Shown: positions 7,585 through 16,966, counted from the stretch's first letter. The stretch: 64,000 nt of DNA from Chlamydia felis Fe/C-56 (GCF_000009945.1 NC_007899.1:124001-188000); one strand, 5' to 3'. A program made the numbers and translations. Notes: generated by a model from the sequence alone, not told the origin.

Positions 7585-9558
7585 TTATTTCAGTAACCGT
7601 AAAGCGTTGAGCCCTACAATAATCGTACTACCCTCATGGAGAATCACTGCCAGCCATAGGGGAATAATCCCTAAAGAAGCAGGCCAGGAAACTAGCAGAA
7701 TAATGGCCAAGGCTAGTCCTAAATTTTGAGTAACGATTCTTCGTGTTTTCTTTGCTTTTTTGATGATCCAGGGCAGCAGAGAAATTGCATCATGGAGAAG
7801 AACAATATCCGCAGCCTCCACAGCAGTTGCGCTTCCAGCTTCCCCCATAGCGACACCAACAGTTGCCTGAGCAAGAGCTGGGGCATCGTTAATTCCATCA
7901 CCGACCATGACTATGTGGCGTTGATTCGCAAGCTCTCGTACTTTCTCTAATTTATCATCGGGAGATAAATTTGAAAATACTTCGGAAATTCCTAAGAGCT
8001 TTGCGGTATTTTCTGCACTGACTTGATGATCTCCTGTGAGCATGCTAATAGAGTAACCTTCATCCTTGAGCTCTTTTATAATTTTTCCAGCATCAGGTCG
8101 TGGGGTGTCTTTAAAATAAAATAAGGCGCAATGTCCTTGTAGATATGCAAGCGAACAGATTTCTCCGCGTTGTCGGGCAGTATGCACACGATCTTCTATT
8201 TCCTGAACATACTCCCCAGGGATTTTTTGTAAGGCGGTATCTATTTTCCCTACGAAGGCTTCCTGACCTTGAAAAATTCCCCGAACACCTTTCCCTGGAA
8301 TCACACAGTATTCTTCTGCAGGACGCGAGGAAACATTGTTCTTTATAAGATAAATAACAATAGCTTGAGCTATGGGATGCATTGAAGATTGCTCTAAAGC
8401 TAAAATAGAAGGGAAAAAATCTGGATTTTCAGGACCAAAATTATCACAGCCAATACAGGTAAGCTCTCCCGTTGTTAGCGTCCCTGTTTTATCCATAACA
8501 ATAGAATCACAAGATGCTAAGCGATCTAAAACTACCCCGCCTTTAAGAAGTACACCGTGTTTCGCACAAGCGTTTATAGAACTTAAATAAGCAATAGGAA
8601 TCGCGATAATTAATGCGCAAGGGGACGCAGAAATAAGGAAAGCTAATGCACGATAAAAGGCACTGTTAGGTCCTAAGAAAGGAATAGAGGTAAACAAAGG
8701 AACTAAAATAGCTATAGCTATCGAAATAGCAAAGATCGTTAAAGCATAAGCTGAGGAATACTTATCCAAACGTTGTTGTAAACGTGGTTTGGATTTCTGC
8801 GCTTGAATGACCAAATTAATAATATGAGCGATTGTTGAATCCGCTCCTGTTTTTAAAACTTTCAGATCAAAACTTCCTTCAAGGTTATGAGCCCCTGCAG
8901 GAATTATAGAACCTACCTGACAAGACTTAGGGATTTTTTCTCCGGTAAGATGCATGAGATTAATAGAGGAAGAACCGTGAATAATTTCTCCGTCTAGAGG
9001 AACGATCTCCCCACTCTTTACTCGAATAATATTGCCAACCAGAACTTGATTTATCGGAGTTTTTTCTAGGTTGCCATCTTCGCCAACTACCCATGCTATG
9101 GTTGGGGCTAAATGTTTCAATGAGGCTAGCGTGCTCTTTGCCTTTCCCGATACCATTTGTCCAAGGGCTTCGGAAATAGCAAACAAAACAAGAAGTAAAG
9201 ACCCTTCTAAAGCTCCGCCGATAAAAATGGATCCAAAGGCTGCTGACGTCATCAAAATGTCAATATTCACAGTCTTATTGCGAATATCATCTAAAGATTT
9301 TATTAAGGCTGGAGTCCCAGCAAGAAAGAAGGTGAAAATAACAAATAAATTGGAAACATCAACAATGTGCAACCAGTAGAATGCTAAAGCACCCAGATAC
9401 GTCCCTAAGGAAAGGCACGCGGATTTTAGAGAAAGGTTACGACTCAACAACCGATTTTTCCGAGATAACATCGGGCTATTATCTTCTGTCATTCCTGATT
9501 CAAAAAAATCATTTAGGACTTCTGGTGAAAATGGAGTGGAGAAGAGTTGTGAGAACAC
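7585..9558 (-). CDS. zntA: P1B-type (P1B-4-like) transition-metal ATPase
   Basis: A 657-residue metal-pumping P-type ATPase. It has the phosphorylation motif DKTGT (D356), the actuator TGE (205-207) and the hinge GDGINDAPAL. Transmembrane motif SPC is at 312-314 instead of CPC, and HEGST at 641-645 lies near the C-terminus. There is no N-terminal heavy-metal-binding domain. SPC plus HEG[GS]T without that domain is the P1B-4 signature, linked to Co, Fe, Ni or Zn export, so the customary name zntA may mislead about substrate. The start is GTG at 9556-9558, with a weak GGG upstream. The gene lies 15 bases downstream of the VIT-like gene on the same strand, probably co-transcribed. Confidence 0.9.
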   Translation of the reverse strand: MFSQLFSTPFSPEVLNDFFESGMTEDNSPMLSRKNRLLSRNLSLKSACLSLGTYLGALAFYWLHIVDVSNLFVIFTFFLAGTPALIKSLDDIRNKTVNIDILMTSAAFGSIFIGGALEGSLLLVLFAISEALGQMVSGKAKSTLASLKHLAPTIAWVVGEDGNLEKTPINQVLVGNIIRVKSGEIVPLDGEIIHGSSSINLMHLTGEKIPKSCQVGSIIPAGAHNLEGSFDLKVLKTGADSTIAHIINLVIQAQKSKPRLQQRLDKYSSAYALTIFAISIAIAILVPLFTSIPFLGPNSAFYRALAFLISASPCALIIAIPIAYLSSINACAKHGVLLKGGVVLDRLASCDSIVMDKTGTLTTGELTCIGCDNFGPENPDFFPSILALEQSSMHPIAQAIVIYLIKNNVSSRPAEEYCVIPGKGVRGIFQGQEAFVGKIDTALQKIPGEYVQEIEDRVHTARQRGEICSLAYLQGHCALFYFKDTPRPDAGKIIKELKDEGYSISMLTGDHQVSAENTAKLLGISEVFSNLSPDDKLEKVRELANQRHIVMVGDGINDAPALAQATVGVAMGEAGSATAVEAADIVLLHDAISLLPWIIKKAKKTRRIVTQNLGLALAIILLVSWPASLGIIPLWLAVILHEGSTIIVGLNALRLLK

Positions 9559-9573
9559 GATGATACCCGGGGT

Positions 9574-10317
9574 CTATAAAAATTTTACACAAGTGCAAAC
9601 AATGCTTATGGAGGTAATAAAAATACCTAAAACCCAAACTACCTCTGTAATTATGTCATTACCCAAAATTTTTGCTTTAGTGGCAGAAAGGATTGTGATG
9701 AGGATCCCTGACAATACACCAGCTACTGTATAACTAGAGCAGAGAACTAGGGGTAGGAAGAGAATTAATCCGATAAACCCTCCAAGCATACGCGTTCCGC
9801 CTTGTTTTAAAGGGTGAGGGAAATTCTCCAAGGAAATATGGAGCTCTTCTCGGATCATGGTGTCAAGGAGGAGGGTGGAGTCGGAGGCGACATAATCCAC
9901 CATTTCTTCTAAAAGGGGAGACTTGAATCCTTGATTTTTAAAAATGGCTTTGAGTTCTAAGCGTTCTTGCTCAGGATGCTTTTCTATTTCTTCTTTTTCT
10001 TGCAGCATAAAACGGTGCGAGAGCTCCATGTAAGACCAGGCTTTTTTGGCCTTCAAACAGCCTAGATAAAAAATCCATCCTAATCCTAATGAGAATAGCA
10101 TTTCTGCTTGCGATCCATGAGAAATCGGAAGAAGAAATGCTAGGGTCCTGATGAAAAATAAAAAAATTCCTGAGGATAAGGCATCACTTGAGAGATGATA
10201 GAAAAAACCTTTTAGCGTTGTATGAGGTTCGCCGACGCAAACCCCGCGTTGATCTTTAACCGTCTTTAGATGTTCTTCAGGCGTTGCATTTTTGAAATGA
10301 TCATACTCGGTTTTCAT
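9574..10317 (-). CDS. VIT1/CCC1-like iron/manganese transporter family protein
   Basis: A 247-residue membrane protein usually left as hypothetical. Two N-terminal hydrophobic segments (about 46-65 and 72-90) are followed by a glutamate-rich cytoplasmic region (about 100-160, with QEKEEIEKHPEQERLELKAI and IREELHIS) and three C-terminal segments (about 177-196, 198-212, 225-244). The Glu-rich part reads like the metal-binding domain of VIT1/CCC1 transporters (E..EL..IY...G...... EL), which move Fe2+ or Mn2+ by proton exchange. It sits directly upstream of the metal ATPase gene. This is a family call made by eye; a structure or profile search would settle it. Confidence 0.65.
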   Translation of the reverse strand: MKTEYDHFKNATPEEHLKTVKDQRGVCVGEPHTTLKGFFYHLSSDALSSGIFLFFIRTLAFLLPISHGSQAEMLFSLGLGWIFYLGCLKAKKAWSYMELSHRFMLQEKEEIEKHPEQERLELKAIFKNQGFKSPLLEEMVDYVASDSTLLLDTMIREELHISLENFPHPLKQGGTRMLGGFIGLILFLPLVLCSSYTVAGVLSGILITILSATKAKILGNDIITEVVWVLGIFITSISIVCTCVKFL

Positions 10318-10379
10318 TAGTTGTATCCATGAGGTACGCGATTTATATTGCCTTAGGCTCTTTCATTTTTGCAGTAACT

Positions 10380-11660
10380 CTACTCTTGAGCCGACAACAC
10401 TTCTTGATTTCCCAAGTAGGGACGTAAAACTTCAGGAATAATTACAGAGCCGTCTTCTTGCTGATTATTTTCTAAAATTGCAACGAATAATCGTGGTGTT
10501 GCTAAACCCGAGCCGTTCAGAGTATGAACAAAGTGCATTTTTCCTTGGCTGTCTTTATAACGAGTTTCTGAACGTCGGGATTGAAAATCCGTACACTGTG
10601 AAATAGAAGAAACTTCGTAATAGGATTTCTGCCCAGGTAACCAAACTTCGGCATCTATAGTTTTTGAGGCCGTGAAGGACATGTCCCCTGTAGAGAGTAA
10701 AGATAAGCGGTAGGGGAGTTTTAACTCTGTAAGAATTTCCTCAACAATAGAAAGCATTTTTTCATAAGCTTGATCTGCCTGTTCTGGAGTTGTAAACGCA
10801 AACATCTCTACTTTGTGAAACTGATGTACTCGAACAAGACCGCGTTCATGAGCTCCTGCGGCCCCCGCTTCTCTACGGAAACATGGTGTGCACGCCGCGT
10901 AATATATGGGTAAATCTTTTTCATTAAAAATTTCTTGAGAGTGGAAGCCATTAAGAACCACCTCTGCTGTAGGAATGAGATAAAGCGATTGATCTCCATC
11001 TTCTACACGATAATATTGACCATCGAATTTGGGAATTTGACCAGAACCGAAAAGAATTTCACGTTTTACCAGAAGAGGGGGTAACCATAATTGAAATCCA
11101 TGTGATTGCTGCTTCTGTAATAAGTAGGTGAGCAAGGCCCATTCTAGAAGAACTCCCCGATTTTTATATGCGGGCCACCCAGATCCCGAAGTTTTCCCAG
11201 GAAGCTTAAAATCTAAAATTTGTAATTTTTGATTTAATTCTAGATGATGCTTAGGGGGGAAGGAAAAAGTTGATGGGGAGCCAACACTTTTAATTACCCG
11301 GTTTCCTGTTTTGTCAGGGCTTATAGGGACGTCTTCATCAGGATAATTAGGAAGACGTACGAGTAAATTTTGTAAGGCAGCGTCCTTTTCTTCAAGTAGA
11401 GCTTCTAATCTTGTTAGTTCTTGGGAAATTCGCTCAACTTCACCTATCATATCGGAGGCATCTTCGTTCCGGGCTTTGGTTTGATGGATCTGTCGCGATA
11501 GCAGTTTTTTTTGAGATTGCAAAGATTCCGAATCAGTTTTGAGTTGTCGGACCTCCTTGTCCAAATTAAGAATAGGAAGAAGAGAAATACTTGGATCTTT
11601 CTTACGAAGACGAGTTTCACATTCTTCAGGTGCCTTGCGTATTAATTTTATATCCAACAT
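10380..11660 (-). CDS. serS: Seryl-tRNA synthetase
   Basis: A 426-residue class II aminoacyl-tRNA synthetase. The N-terminal 110 residues form the long tRNA-binding coiled coil. Motif 2 is visible as FRREAGAAGAHERGLVRVHQ and motif 3 as LNGSGLATPRLFVAILE. It charges tRNA-Ser (and tRNA-Sec where present). The ATG at 11658-11660 starts the canonical MLDIKLIRK N-terminus. Divergent from ribD, with only 43 bases between the start codons, so the two promoters must overlap. The end is 62 bases from the VIT-like gene start. Confidence 0.97.
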   Translation of the reverse strand: MLDIKLIRKAPEECETRLRKKDPSISLLPILNLDKEVRQLKTDSESLQSQKKLLSRQIHQTKARNEDASDMIGEVERISQELTRLEALLEEKDAALQNLLVRLPNYPDEDVPISPDKTGNRVIKSVGSPSTFSFPPKHHLELNQKLQILDFKLPGKTSGSGWPAYKNRGVLLEWALLTYLLQKQQSHGFQLWLPPLLVKREILFGSGQIPKFDGQYYRVEDGDQSLYLIPTAEVVLNGFHSQEIFNEKDLPIYYAACTPCFRREAGAAGAHERGLVRVHQFHKVEMFAFTTPEQADQAYEKMLSIVEEILTELKLPYRLSLLSTGDMSFTASKTIDAEVWLPGQKSYYEVSSISQCTDFQSRRSETRYKDSQGKMHFVHTLNGSGLATPRLFVAILENNQQEDGSVIIPEVLRPYLGNQEVLSAQE

Positions 11661-11703
11661 CCTCGTATCTCTTTAATTACCTTTTCTTATAACGGCAAAG
11701 TAT

Positions 11704-12837
11704 ATGGAAGATTTCTCTGAGCAACAACTATTTTTTATGCGGAGAGCTATAGAATTAGGAGAAAATGGAAGACTTTCTGCTCCACCTAACCCCTGGGTTG
11801 GTTGTGTAATCGTAAAAAATGGACGGATTATAGGGGAAGGGTATCACAAGAAAAAAGGCCAACCACATGCAGAAGAAGAGGCCGTAAACTCTACAACCGA
11901 GTCTATAGAGGGTTGTGATGTGTATGTGACTTTAGAGCCATGCTGTCATTATGGAAGTACGCCGCCATGTGTGAACTTATTAATCAAACATAAAGTCTCT
12001 ACTGTTTATGTGGCTTTACTAGATCCTGATGGTCGTGTTTCTGGTAAGGGAATTGCTGCATTAAGAAATGCGGGTATACGTGTTTATGTGGGGTTGGGAA
12101 AAGAGGAGGCTGAGTCTTCTTTAAAATCTTATATATACCAGAGAACCTATGGGAAACCCTGGATTGTTATTAAAAGTGCTGCAACTTTAGACGGACAGGT
12201 TGCGGATAGCGATGGGCAATCTCAATGGATCACTTGTCCGGAAGCACGAGCTGATGTGGGGAAAATTCGTGCAAGTTCTCAAGCTATTGTTATAGGTTCT
12301 AAAACTGTTTTGCAAGATGATCCCCTATTAACAGCTAGAAAGCCTTCCGGAGAGCTGTATTCTAATCAACCTTTACGTGTAGTTGTGGATAGTTCTGGAA
12401 TAGTGCCTCCTCAAGCAAAAGTTTTTCATGTTCCTGGAAAATCTCTCTATGTAACCACAACGCGATCCTCAAGCGAGCATATCAAAAATATAGAAGATCT
12501 TGGTGTGGAAGTTTTGGTTACTCAACCCAGAGAATCTAAAGTAGATTTGCATGAATTAGTGGCATATTTATCTAACAAAACAGTGCTACAAGTTCTTGTT
12601 GAAGGCGGATCTATTTTACATACTTCTTTTTTGAAAGAACGTTTGGCGAATGCTCTAGTCCTTTACCTAGGTCCAAAAATTTTTGGAGATCAACGAAAAC
12701 CTCTTTTTGGAGATCTAGGACTACGTTTGCACTCTGCTCAAGAAATTATTCCTAAGTTTTCTGTAGTGCTAGGAAATTCTTTAAAAACCTCTTGGGAAAT
12801 CCTTGGAGAGAGGAAAGAGGGTAAGAGATTGAAGTGA
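11704..12837 (+). CDS. ribD: RibD, bifunctional pyrimidine deaminase/reductase of riboflavin synthesis
   Basis: A 377-residue two-domain enzyme. The N-terminal cytidine-deaminase-type domain has the zinc motif PHAEEEA and EPCCHYGSTPPC. The C-terminal reductase domain (about 150-370) has KSAATLDGQVAD and the LVEGGSILHTSF segment. It converts the GTP cyclohydrolase II product by deamination and NADPH reduction. It is the first gene of ribD-ribBA-ribH and is followed by 45 bases before ribBA. Riboflavin synthase itself is not in the window. No FMN riboswitch is recognisable in the 43-base upstream gap. Confidence 0.95.
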   Translation: MEDFSEQQLFFMRRAIELGENGRLSAPPNPWVGCVIVKNGRIIGEGYHKKKGQPHAEEEAVNSTTESIEGCDVYVTLEPCCHYGSTPPCVNLLIKHKVSTVYVALLDPDGRVSGKGIAALRNAGIRVYVGLGKEEAESSLKSYIYQRTYGKPWIVIKSAATLDGQVADSDGQSQWITCPEARADVGKIRASSQAIVIGSKTVLQDDPLLTARKPSGELYSNQPLRVVVDSSGIVPPQAKVFHVPGKSLYVTTTRSSSEHIKNIEDLGVEVLVTQPRESKVDLHELVAYLSNKTVLQVLVEGGSILHTSFLKERLANALVLYLGPKIFGDQRKPLFGDLGLRLHSAQEIIPKFSVVLGNSLKTSWEILGERKEGKRLK

Positions 12838-12882
12838 ATAGGTGGTTTCTATTAGCATTCCTAAGAGAGAAGCAATCAGTAA

Positions 12883-14154
12883 TTGGGGGCTCCAGTGTTA
12901 ACATCTAGTGATGGTGCACGTGCATCGTGTTTTGTCCCAATAGAAAAAGCTATAGCAGATATTTCTGAAGGGAAATTTGTTATTGTTGTCGATGAAGCTT
13001 CGAGAGAAGACGAAGGGGATCTGGTCATAGCAGGTGAGAAGATGACCGTCGAAAAGATGACTTTTCTTCTTAAATATACGACGGGGATTATTTGCGCTTC
13101 TTTAGAACCTGAAAGAGCAAAAGCCTTAGAATTCCCTCCTATGGTTAAAGATAATTGTTGTCGTTACCACACAGCATTTACTGTATCCGTGGATGCAGCG
13201 CAAGGTATAACAACCGGAGTATCTGCAGCAGATCGAACTAAAGTAGTGGAGCTATTGTCAAATCCTAACAGCAGCCCTGAGGATTTTGTCCGTCCGGGGC
13301 ATTTTTTCCCCCTAGTGGGGACTCCTGGAGGCGTATTAAAACGTGCAGGACATACAGAGGCTGCTTTAGATCTTATGCGTTTGGCAAATATGCAACCTTG
13401 TGGGGTTCTTTCTGAGCTTGTTAACGAAGACCACACTATGATGCGCCTTCCTCAAATTATAGAATTTGCTAATCAGCATGGTCTCTCAGTGATCTCTATT
13501 TCTGACTTGATAGCCTATCGGAGGTTATCCGAAAGGCTGGTAGTTCCAGTTTCCTCCGCGCGCCTTCCTACAGAATATGGAGATTTTAATATTCATGTTT
13601 ACGAATCTCTCCTCGACGGTATTCAACATATCGCTTTGGTAAAAGGTGATGTGAGAGGTGAGGAGAATGTTCTTGTTCGTGTGCACTCTGAATGTCTCAC
13701 AGGAGATGTTATGGGATCCATTCGTTGTGATTGTGGACATCAGTTGCGCTCAGCTATGGAATATATCGGATTAGAAGGTAGGGGAGTCATTGTTTACTTA
13801 CGTGGACAAGAGGGACGGGGAATCGGATTGGGTCATAAGGTCCGTGCTTATGCTTTACAAGATTGTGGGTACGATACTGTAGACGCGAACTTAGAAATTG
13901 GCTTCCCTGTAGATTCTAGGGAGTACGGGATAGGGGCTCAGATTCTAGCTGATCTAGGATTGACAAAGATCAAATTGATTACCCATAATCCCCATAAATA
14001 TTTTGGTCTTCAGGGATTTGGATTGGAAATTGTAGATCGAATAGCTCTTCCGGTCAATGTCTCTGAGGAAAATGAAAATTACCTACGCACAAAAAAAGAG
14101 CGTATGGGGCATTGGATAGACCTCTCTTTCGTTAGGGAAGTAAACACAAGATAA
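12883..14154 (+). CDS. ribBA: RibBA, DHBP synthase/GTP cyclohydrolase II
   Basis: A fused enzyme supplying both riboflavin precursors. The N-terminal half (about 1-215) is 3,4-dihydroxy-2-butanone-4-phosphate synthase, with [12 protein letters not shown] and the [13 protein letters not shown] segment. The C-terminal half is GTP cyclohydrolase II, with zinc cysteines in [20 protein letters not shown] and [12 protein letters not shown]. The frame opens at a TTG (12883); a GTG at 12895 has GGGGG five bases upstream and may be the true start. The choice affects four residues outside both domains. It is followed by ribH after 12 bases. Confidence 0.92.
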   Translation: MGAPVLTSSDGARASCFVPIEKAIADISEGKFVIVVDEASREDEGDLVIAGEKMTVEKMTFLLKYTTGIICASLEPERAKALEFPPMVKDNCCRYHTAFTVSVDAAQGITTGVSAADRTKVVELLSNPNSSPEDFVRPGHFFPLVGTPGGVLKRAGHTEAALDLMRLANMQPCGVLSELVNEDHTMMRLPQIIEFANQHGLSVISISDLIAYRRLSERLVVPVSSARLPTEYGDFNIHVYESLLDGIQHIALVKGDVRGEENVLVRVHSECLTGDVMGSIRCDCGHQLRSAMEYIGLEGRGVIVYLRGQEGRGIGLGHKVRAYALQDCGYDTVDANLEIGFPVDSREYGIGAQILADLGLTKIKLITHNPHKYFGLQGFGLEIVDRIALPVNVSEENENYLRTKKERMGHWIDLSFVREVNTR

Positions 14155-14166
14155 TTCAAGGATTAT

Positions 14167-14631
14167 ATGAAAATATTGAAAGGGACGGCATCAGCAAGAG
14201 GCATGAGAGTTGCTATTGTTGGCGCTTGTTTTAATGGACCTATAGCAGACGCATTGGTCTCAGGAGCGCAACAAACTTTTCTGGATCTAGGCGGTTCAGA
14301 AGACATGCTGACTGTGGTGCGTGTTCCAGGATCTTTTGAGATTCCTTGCACGTTAAAAAAGCTTCTCTCCTCAGGAATGGAATATCACGCGATAGTGGCT
14401 TGCGGTGTTCTTATTAAAGGAGAAACTTCACATTATGATCTTATTGCGGATCAAGTGGCGGCACGGGTTAGCGAGCTATCAGTAGAGTACGGTCTTCCAA
14501 TTACTTTTTCTGTTATCACAGCTCCGAGTGTAGATTCTGCGTGGCAACGTGCTGGAATCAAAGGATCACACTTAGGCGTGTCTGGAATGGAAACAGCTTT
14601 AGAAATGGCAAATCTTTTCGAAAAGTTGTAG
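14167..14631 (+). CDS. ribH: Lumazine synthase (riboflavin synthase beta chain)
   Basis: A 154-residue protein that condenses the RibD and RibB products to 6,7-dimethyl-8-ribityllumazine and normally assembles as pentamers or icosahedra. Family motifs are VPGSFEIP and GVLIKGETSHYD, whose histidine is the catalytic acid-base. It is the last gene of the ribD-ribBA-ribH run and ends in front of a hairpin shared with the convergent downstream gene. Confidence 0.96.
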   Translation: MKILKGTASARGMRVAIVGACFNGPIADALVSGAQQTFLDLGGSEDMLTVVRVPGSFEIPCTLKKLLSSGMEYHAIVACGVLIKGETSHYDLIADQVAARVSELSVEYGLPITFSVITAPSVDSAWQRAGIKGSHLGVSGMETALEMANLFEKL

Positions 14632-14638
14632 TAGAGTA

Positions 14639-14662
14639 GCGTTGCACTTTATAGTGTAACGC
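14639..14662. terminator. Hairpin between convergent ribH and the secreted-protein gene
   Basis: GCGTTGCACT pairs with AGTGTAACGC around a TTAT loop (ten positions, one G-T pair). It follows ribH by seven bases and covers the stop codon of the opposite gene. There is no T-run on either side, so it would be a weak terminator or an mRNA 3' end protector for both transcripts. Confidence 0.5.
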
Positions 14663-16016
14663 TCACAGAACCATTTAGATGCACACGCACAGCTATATTT
14701 TCTGAGAAAATATCTAATCCGCCGCAAGAACCTGTAGTTTCTGAAAAGTCCAAAACAGTCGCTTGATCAAGCAGCTGCTTTTTCATCATATCCTTGTGTA
14801 CTCGTAAGCTTTTTACTACTAAAGATAGCGCCGTGGAGTAAATCTGTCGTAAACGGCTTTCTGGGCTTACTGTTGCACTTCCATGATTTGCTTGCAATAA
14901 ACCGGTAATAAGATTGGGAAGGCCGTGTATATCTAAAGGAACGTGTTCCCCTTGCATAGTGTAAAAACTATTCACCAAGCTTTCTGATTCGTCGATAGGA
15001 AGGTTTTTAAAACTCCAAGATAGAGCGCTAGTTTCTTCCGGAGAGAGTTCCATAAGCGTTGCTAAACGCACTAAAGCCATATCACTACGAGAAGACCCCT
15101 CAAATCCTAGGCGATTCGCTCTGTAAGTAAAGTAACGGGAAAAAGCTTCTTCTACAGTAGCATGCTGTTGTAGCATGGATAACAGAGGGGCAAAATTATA
15201 GTAAAACTCTTGCGAGCAGTTGTTCCTGCCATAAATATCTAGAGCATATAAATATAAATCTAAAACCACTAGGGGGCGTTTCGCTCTCCCCACAGAAAGA
15301 AGCTGAGCGCTTGGCATCGTGGTAAGATTGAATAGGGAATCGTAGTCAGCTAAACGGCGTAGCGAAACTAAAACTTCTTTTTGCTCAGGGGATAATCGAG
15401 AATATGAAGGACTTAGTTTTGGGAAGGCCTGCAACACGTGCAAAGCTTTTGCGTAAAAGGCATCAGCTCGAGACTCTGTGAAGTAGGGTTTAAAATTTGC
15501 AGTAGCCTTCGCTGAATATCCTAAGTGTTTTAAAACAATTGCTGTCTCTAAAATTTTTAGAGTGTTGTCAAAGTGCTTGGGAGAGTTTAAGAAATAAATT
15601 AACTGTCTGTGGGCAGTTTGGAATTGTTTAAACGTGATGTTATTTTCTGAAGGCTGTAATTGACAGAGCTGAGCGTAAGATTGACGAGAGCCTTGTATCA
15701 ATAAGTGTAGGTAAATCAAACTACGTATAGCGACGTCAAAAGCGGGTAATTTTTTATCAAAAAGAGATAAAGAATAAGCTGTTCTGAATGTGGTTGTAAT
15801 CCCCTCCGTTGTTGAGGAGGGCTCTGTTAACCAGAGTAACTCTGGATACTGACGCAGTTTATGTTCGATCCAAGAATCAGATCCTATTTTTCCTTTGCCA
15901 GAAGAGGGGGAGGTTGGGAGCATCGACGAAGTCGGAGCCCCGAAAGAAATGTAAGGCAAACTTAAAAGACAAGCCGCTAGGAGGGCGCAGCTTCGAATAG
16001 TAAGGATTTTTAACAT
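14649..16016 (-). CDS. Chlamydia-type exported protein of unknown function
   Basis: A 455-residue protein, by position the homologue of about CT733. The N-terminus (about 1-26) is a Sec signal: charged start, a hydrophobic run ALLAACLLSLPYISF and a small-residue site ending FGA. The rest is mostly helical, with no motif I recognise and a C-terminus of short beta-like sequence (AVRVHLNGSVSVTL). GGGGGA lies six bases upstream of the ATG, a good ribosome binding site. Divergent from the small ORF/lipoprotein unit and convergent with ribH. Probably periplasmic or envelope-associated. I assign no function. Confidence 0.85.
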   Translation of the reverse strand: MLKILTIRSCALLAACLLSLPYISFGAPTSSMLPTSPSSGKGKIGSDSWIEHKLRQYPELLWLTEPSSTTEGITTTFRTAYSLSLFDKKLPAFDVAIRSLIYLHLLIQGSRQSYAQLCQLQPSENNITFKQFQTAHRQLIYFLNSPKHFDNTLKILETAIVLKHLGYSAKATANFKPYFTESRADAFYAKALHVLQAFPKLSPSYSRLSPEQKEVLVSLRRLADYDSLFNLTTMPSAQLLSVGRAKRPLVVLDLYLYALDIYGRNNCSQEFYYNFAPLLSMLQQHATVEEAFSRYFTYRANRLGFEGSSRSDMALVRLATLMELSPEETSALSWSFKNLPIDESESLVNSFYTMQGEHVPLDIHGLPNLITGLLQANHGSATVSPESRLRQIYSTALSLVVKSLRVHKDMMKKQLLDQATVLDFSETTGSCGGLDIFSENIAVRVHLNGSVSVTL

Positions 16017-16167
16017 AAGATCCCCCGGCGTCTAATTGTTATGTTAATTTCCCTTAACAAAGGGCATAAAATAAATGCTCCATGTTAATAACAAAATGGC
16101 CAATAACAAATCAACTCGAGAAACTCAAGAATCATTTCCCTGTGGAGTTTAGAGAAGGGAGGTCTTT

Positions 16168-16239
16168 ATGATGTTAAAAATCTTTATATTAAAAATAAGT
16201 TCGCAAATAGGGCTATTTTTTAATGCATTTGTGTTATAA
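16168..16239 (+). CDS. Possible 23-residue hydrophobic leader or small membrane peptide
   Basis: GGGAGG at 16158-16163 is followed by ATG at 16168, one of the best ribosome binding sites in the window. The ORF MMLKIFILKISSQIGLFFN.. is 23 codons, rich in I, L and F, and ends at TAA 36 bases before the lipoprotein gene on the same strand. It is too short for coding statistics. It could be a leader peptide coupled to the downstream gene or a small membrane protein. The TATAAT at 16235-16240 overlaps its stop and could instead be a promoter element for the lipoprotein gene, though no good -35 is seen. Confidence 0.35.
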   Translation: MMLKIFILKISSQIGLFFNAFVL

Positions 16240-16275
16240 TAGTATAACTTTTAATTTTAATTTTTAACAAAAGTA

Positions 16276-16920
16276 ATGAAAAAATATATCTATAAGTATA
16301 GTTTTGGCGGTCTGATATTGCTCTTGAGTTTGAGTAGTTGCTGCTCGAACTCTTATGGATCAAAGCAGAGACCAAAAAACTCGAAGGACATAAATAACGA
16401 ATCTGTTATACTCACGGAAAGCGAAAAAAAGCCTTCCCGTCGTTCGCGAAGATTATTTGCTCGACGTAGTCAATCTAAGAAGGACATACAGAAAGTGCAA
16501 GCTAACTTTAAGAAATACGAAGATCAGATATCAGATCAGGACAAAAGAGACATCTCTTTCGTTGTGTCTGCTGCTGCTGAAAAATCTTCTATTTCGTTAG
16601 CCATGTCTCAGAGCGAGATTAAGAGCGCTTTAAACCGTATTAGAGAACTTCATCCCCTAGCTTTATTAAAGCTTTTAGCTGAGAATCCTTCGTTAATTGA
16701 AGGTATGAAGAAAATGCAAAGCCGCGATTGGATTTGGAATATGTTCATGTCCGAATTAAGCGAAGTTTTTTCTCAAGCTGCCTCTCAGGGTGTATTTACC
16801 GAAGAAGATATCGCTGATTTTTCCTCCATCTTAGGATTAGATGCCGGGACCGTTGCCTCCATTGTGCATGGGGAAAGGTGGCCCGAGCTTTTAGATGTTG
16901 TGATATCTCAACCTTGTTAA
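16276..16920 (+). CDS. Chlamydia-type lipoprotein
   Basis: A 214-residue protein with a type II signal peptide: basic start, hydrophobic GGLILLLSL, then the lipobox LSSC with acylated cysteine at about residue 22 (a second cysteine follows). Next comes a basic Arg/Lys-rich stretch (about 48-75), then a helical domain (about 75-214) with no motif I recognise. It corresponds by position to about CT734. Likely anchored in the inner or outer membrane facing the periplasm. It is preceded by a small ORF with a strong ribosome binding site and followed by a clear hairpin terminator. Confidence 0.85.
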   Translation: MKKYIYKYSFGGLILLLSLSSCCSNSYGSKQRPKNSKDINNESVILTESEKKPSRRSRRLFARRSQSKKDIQKVQANFKKYEDQISDQDKRDISFVVSAAAEKSSISLAMSQSEIKSALNRIRELHPLALLKLLAENPSLIEGMKKMQSRDWIWNMFMSELSEVFSQAASQGVFTEEDIADFSSILGLDAGTVASIVHGERWPELLDVVISQPC

Positions 16921-16935
16921 GCTCTCTATAACGAA

Positions 16936-16966
16936 GCTTCCTTTCCCCTAATCCAGGAAAGGAAGC
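16936..16966 (+). terminator. Rho-independent-type terminator after the lipoprotein gene
   Basis: GCTTCCTTTCC (16936-16946) pairs perfectly with GGAAAGGAAGC (16956-16966), nine-base loop, with TTTT about ten bases downstream. It lies 16 bases after the lipoprotein stop and separates it from the symporter gene on the same strand. Confidence 0.7.

Noticed and set aside
11661-11703. FMN riboswitch in front of ribD
   Set aside because: The 43-base gap is too short and has no conserved aptamer sequence.
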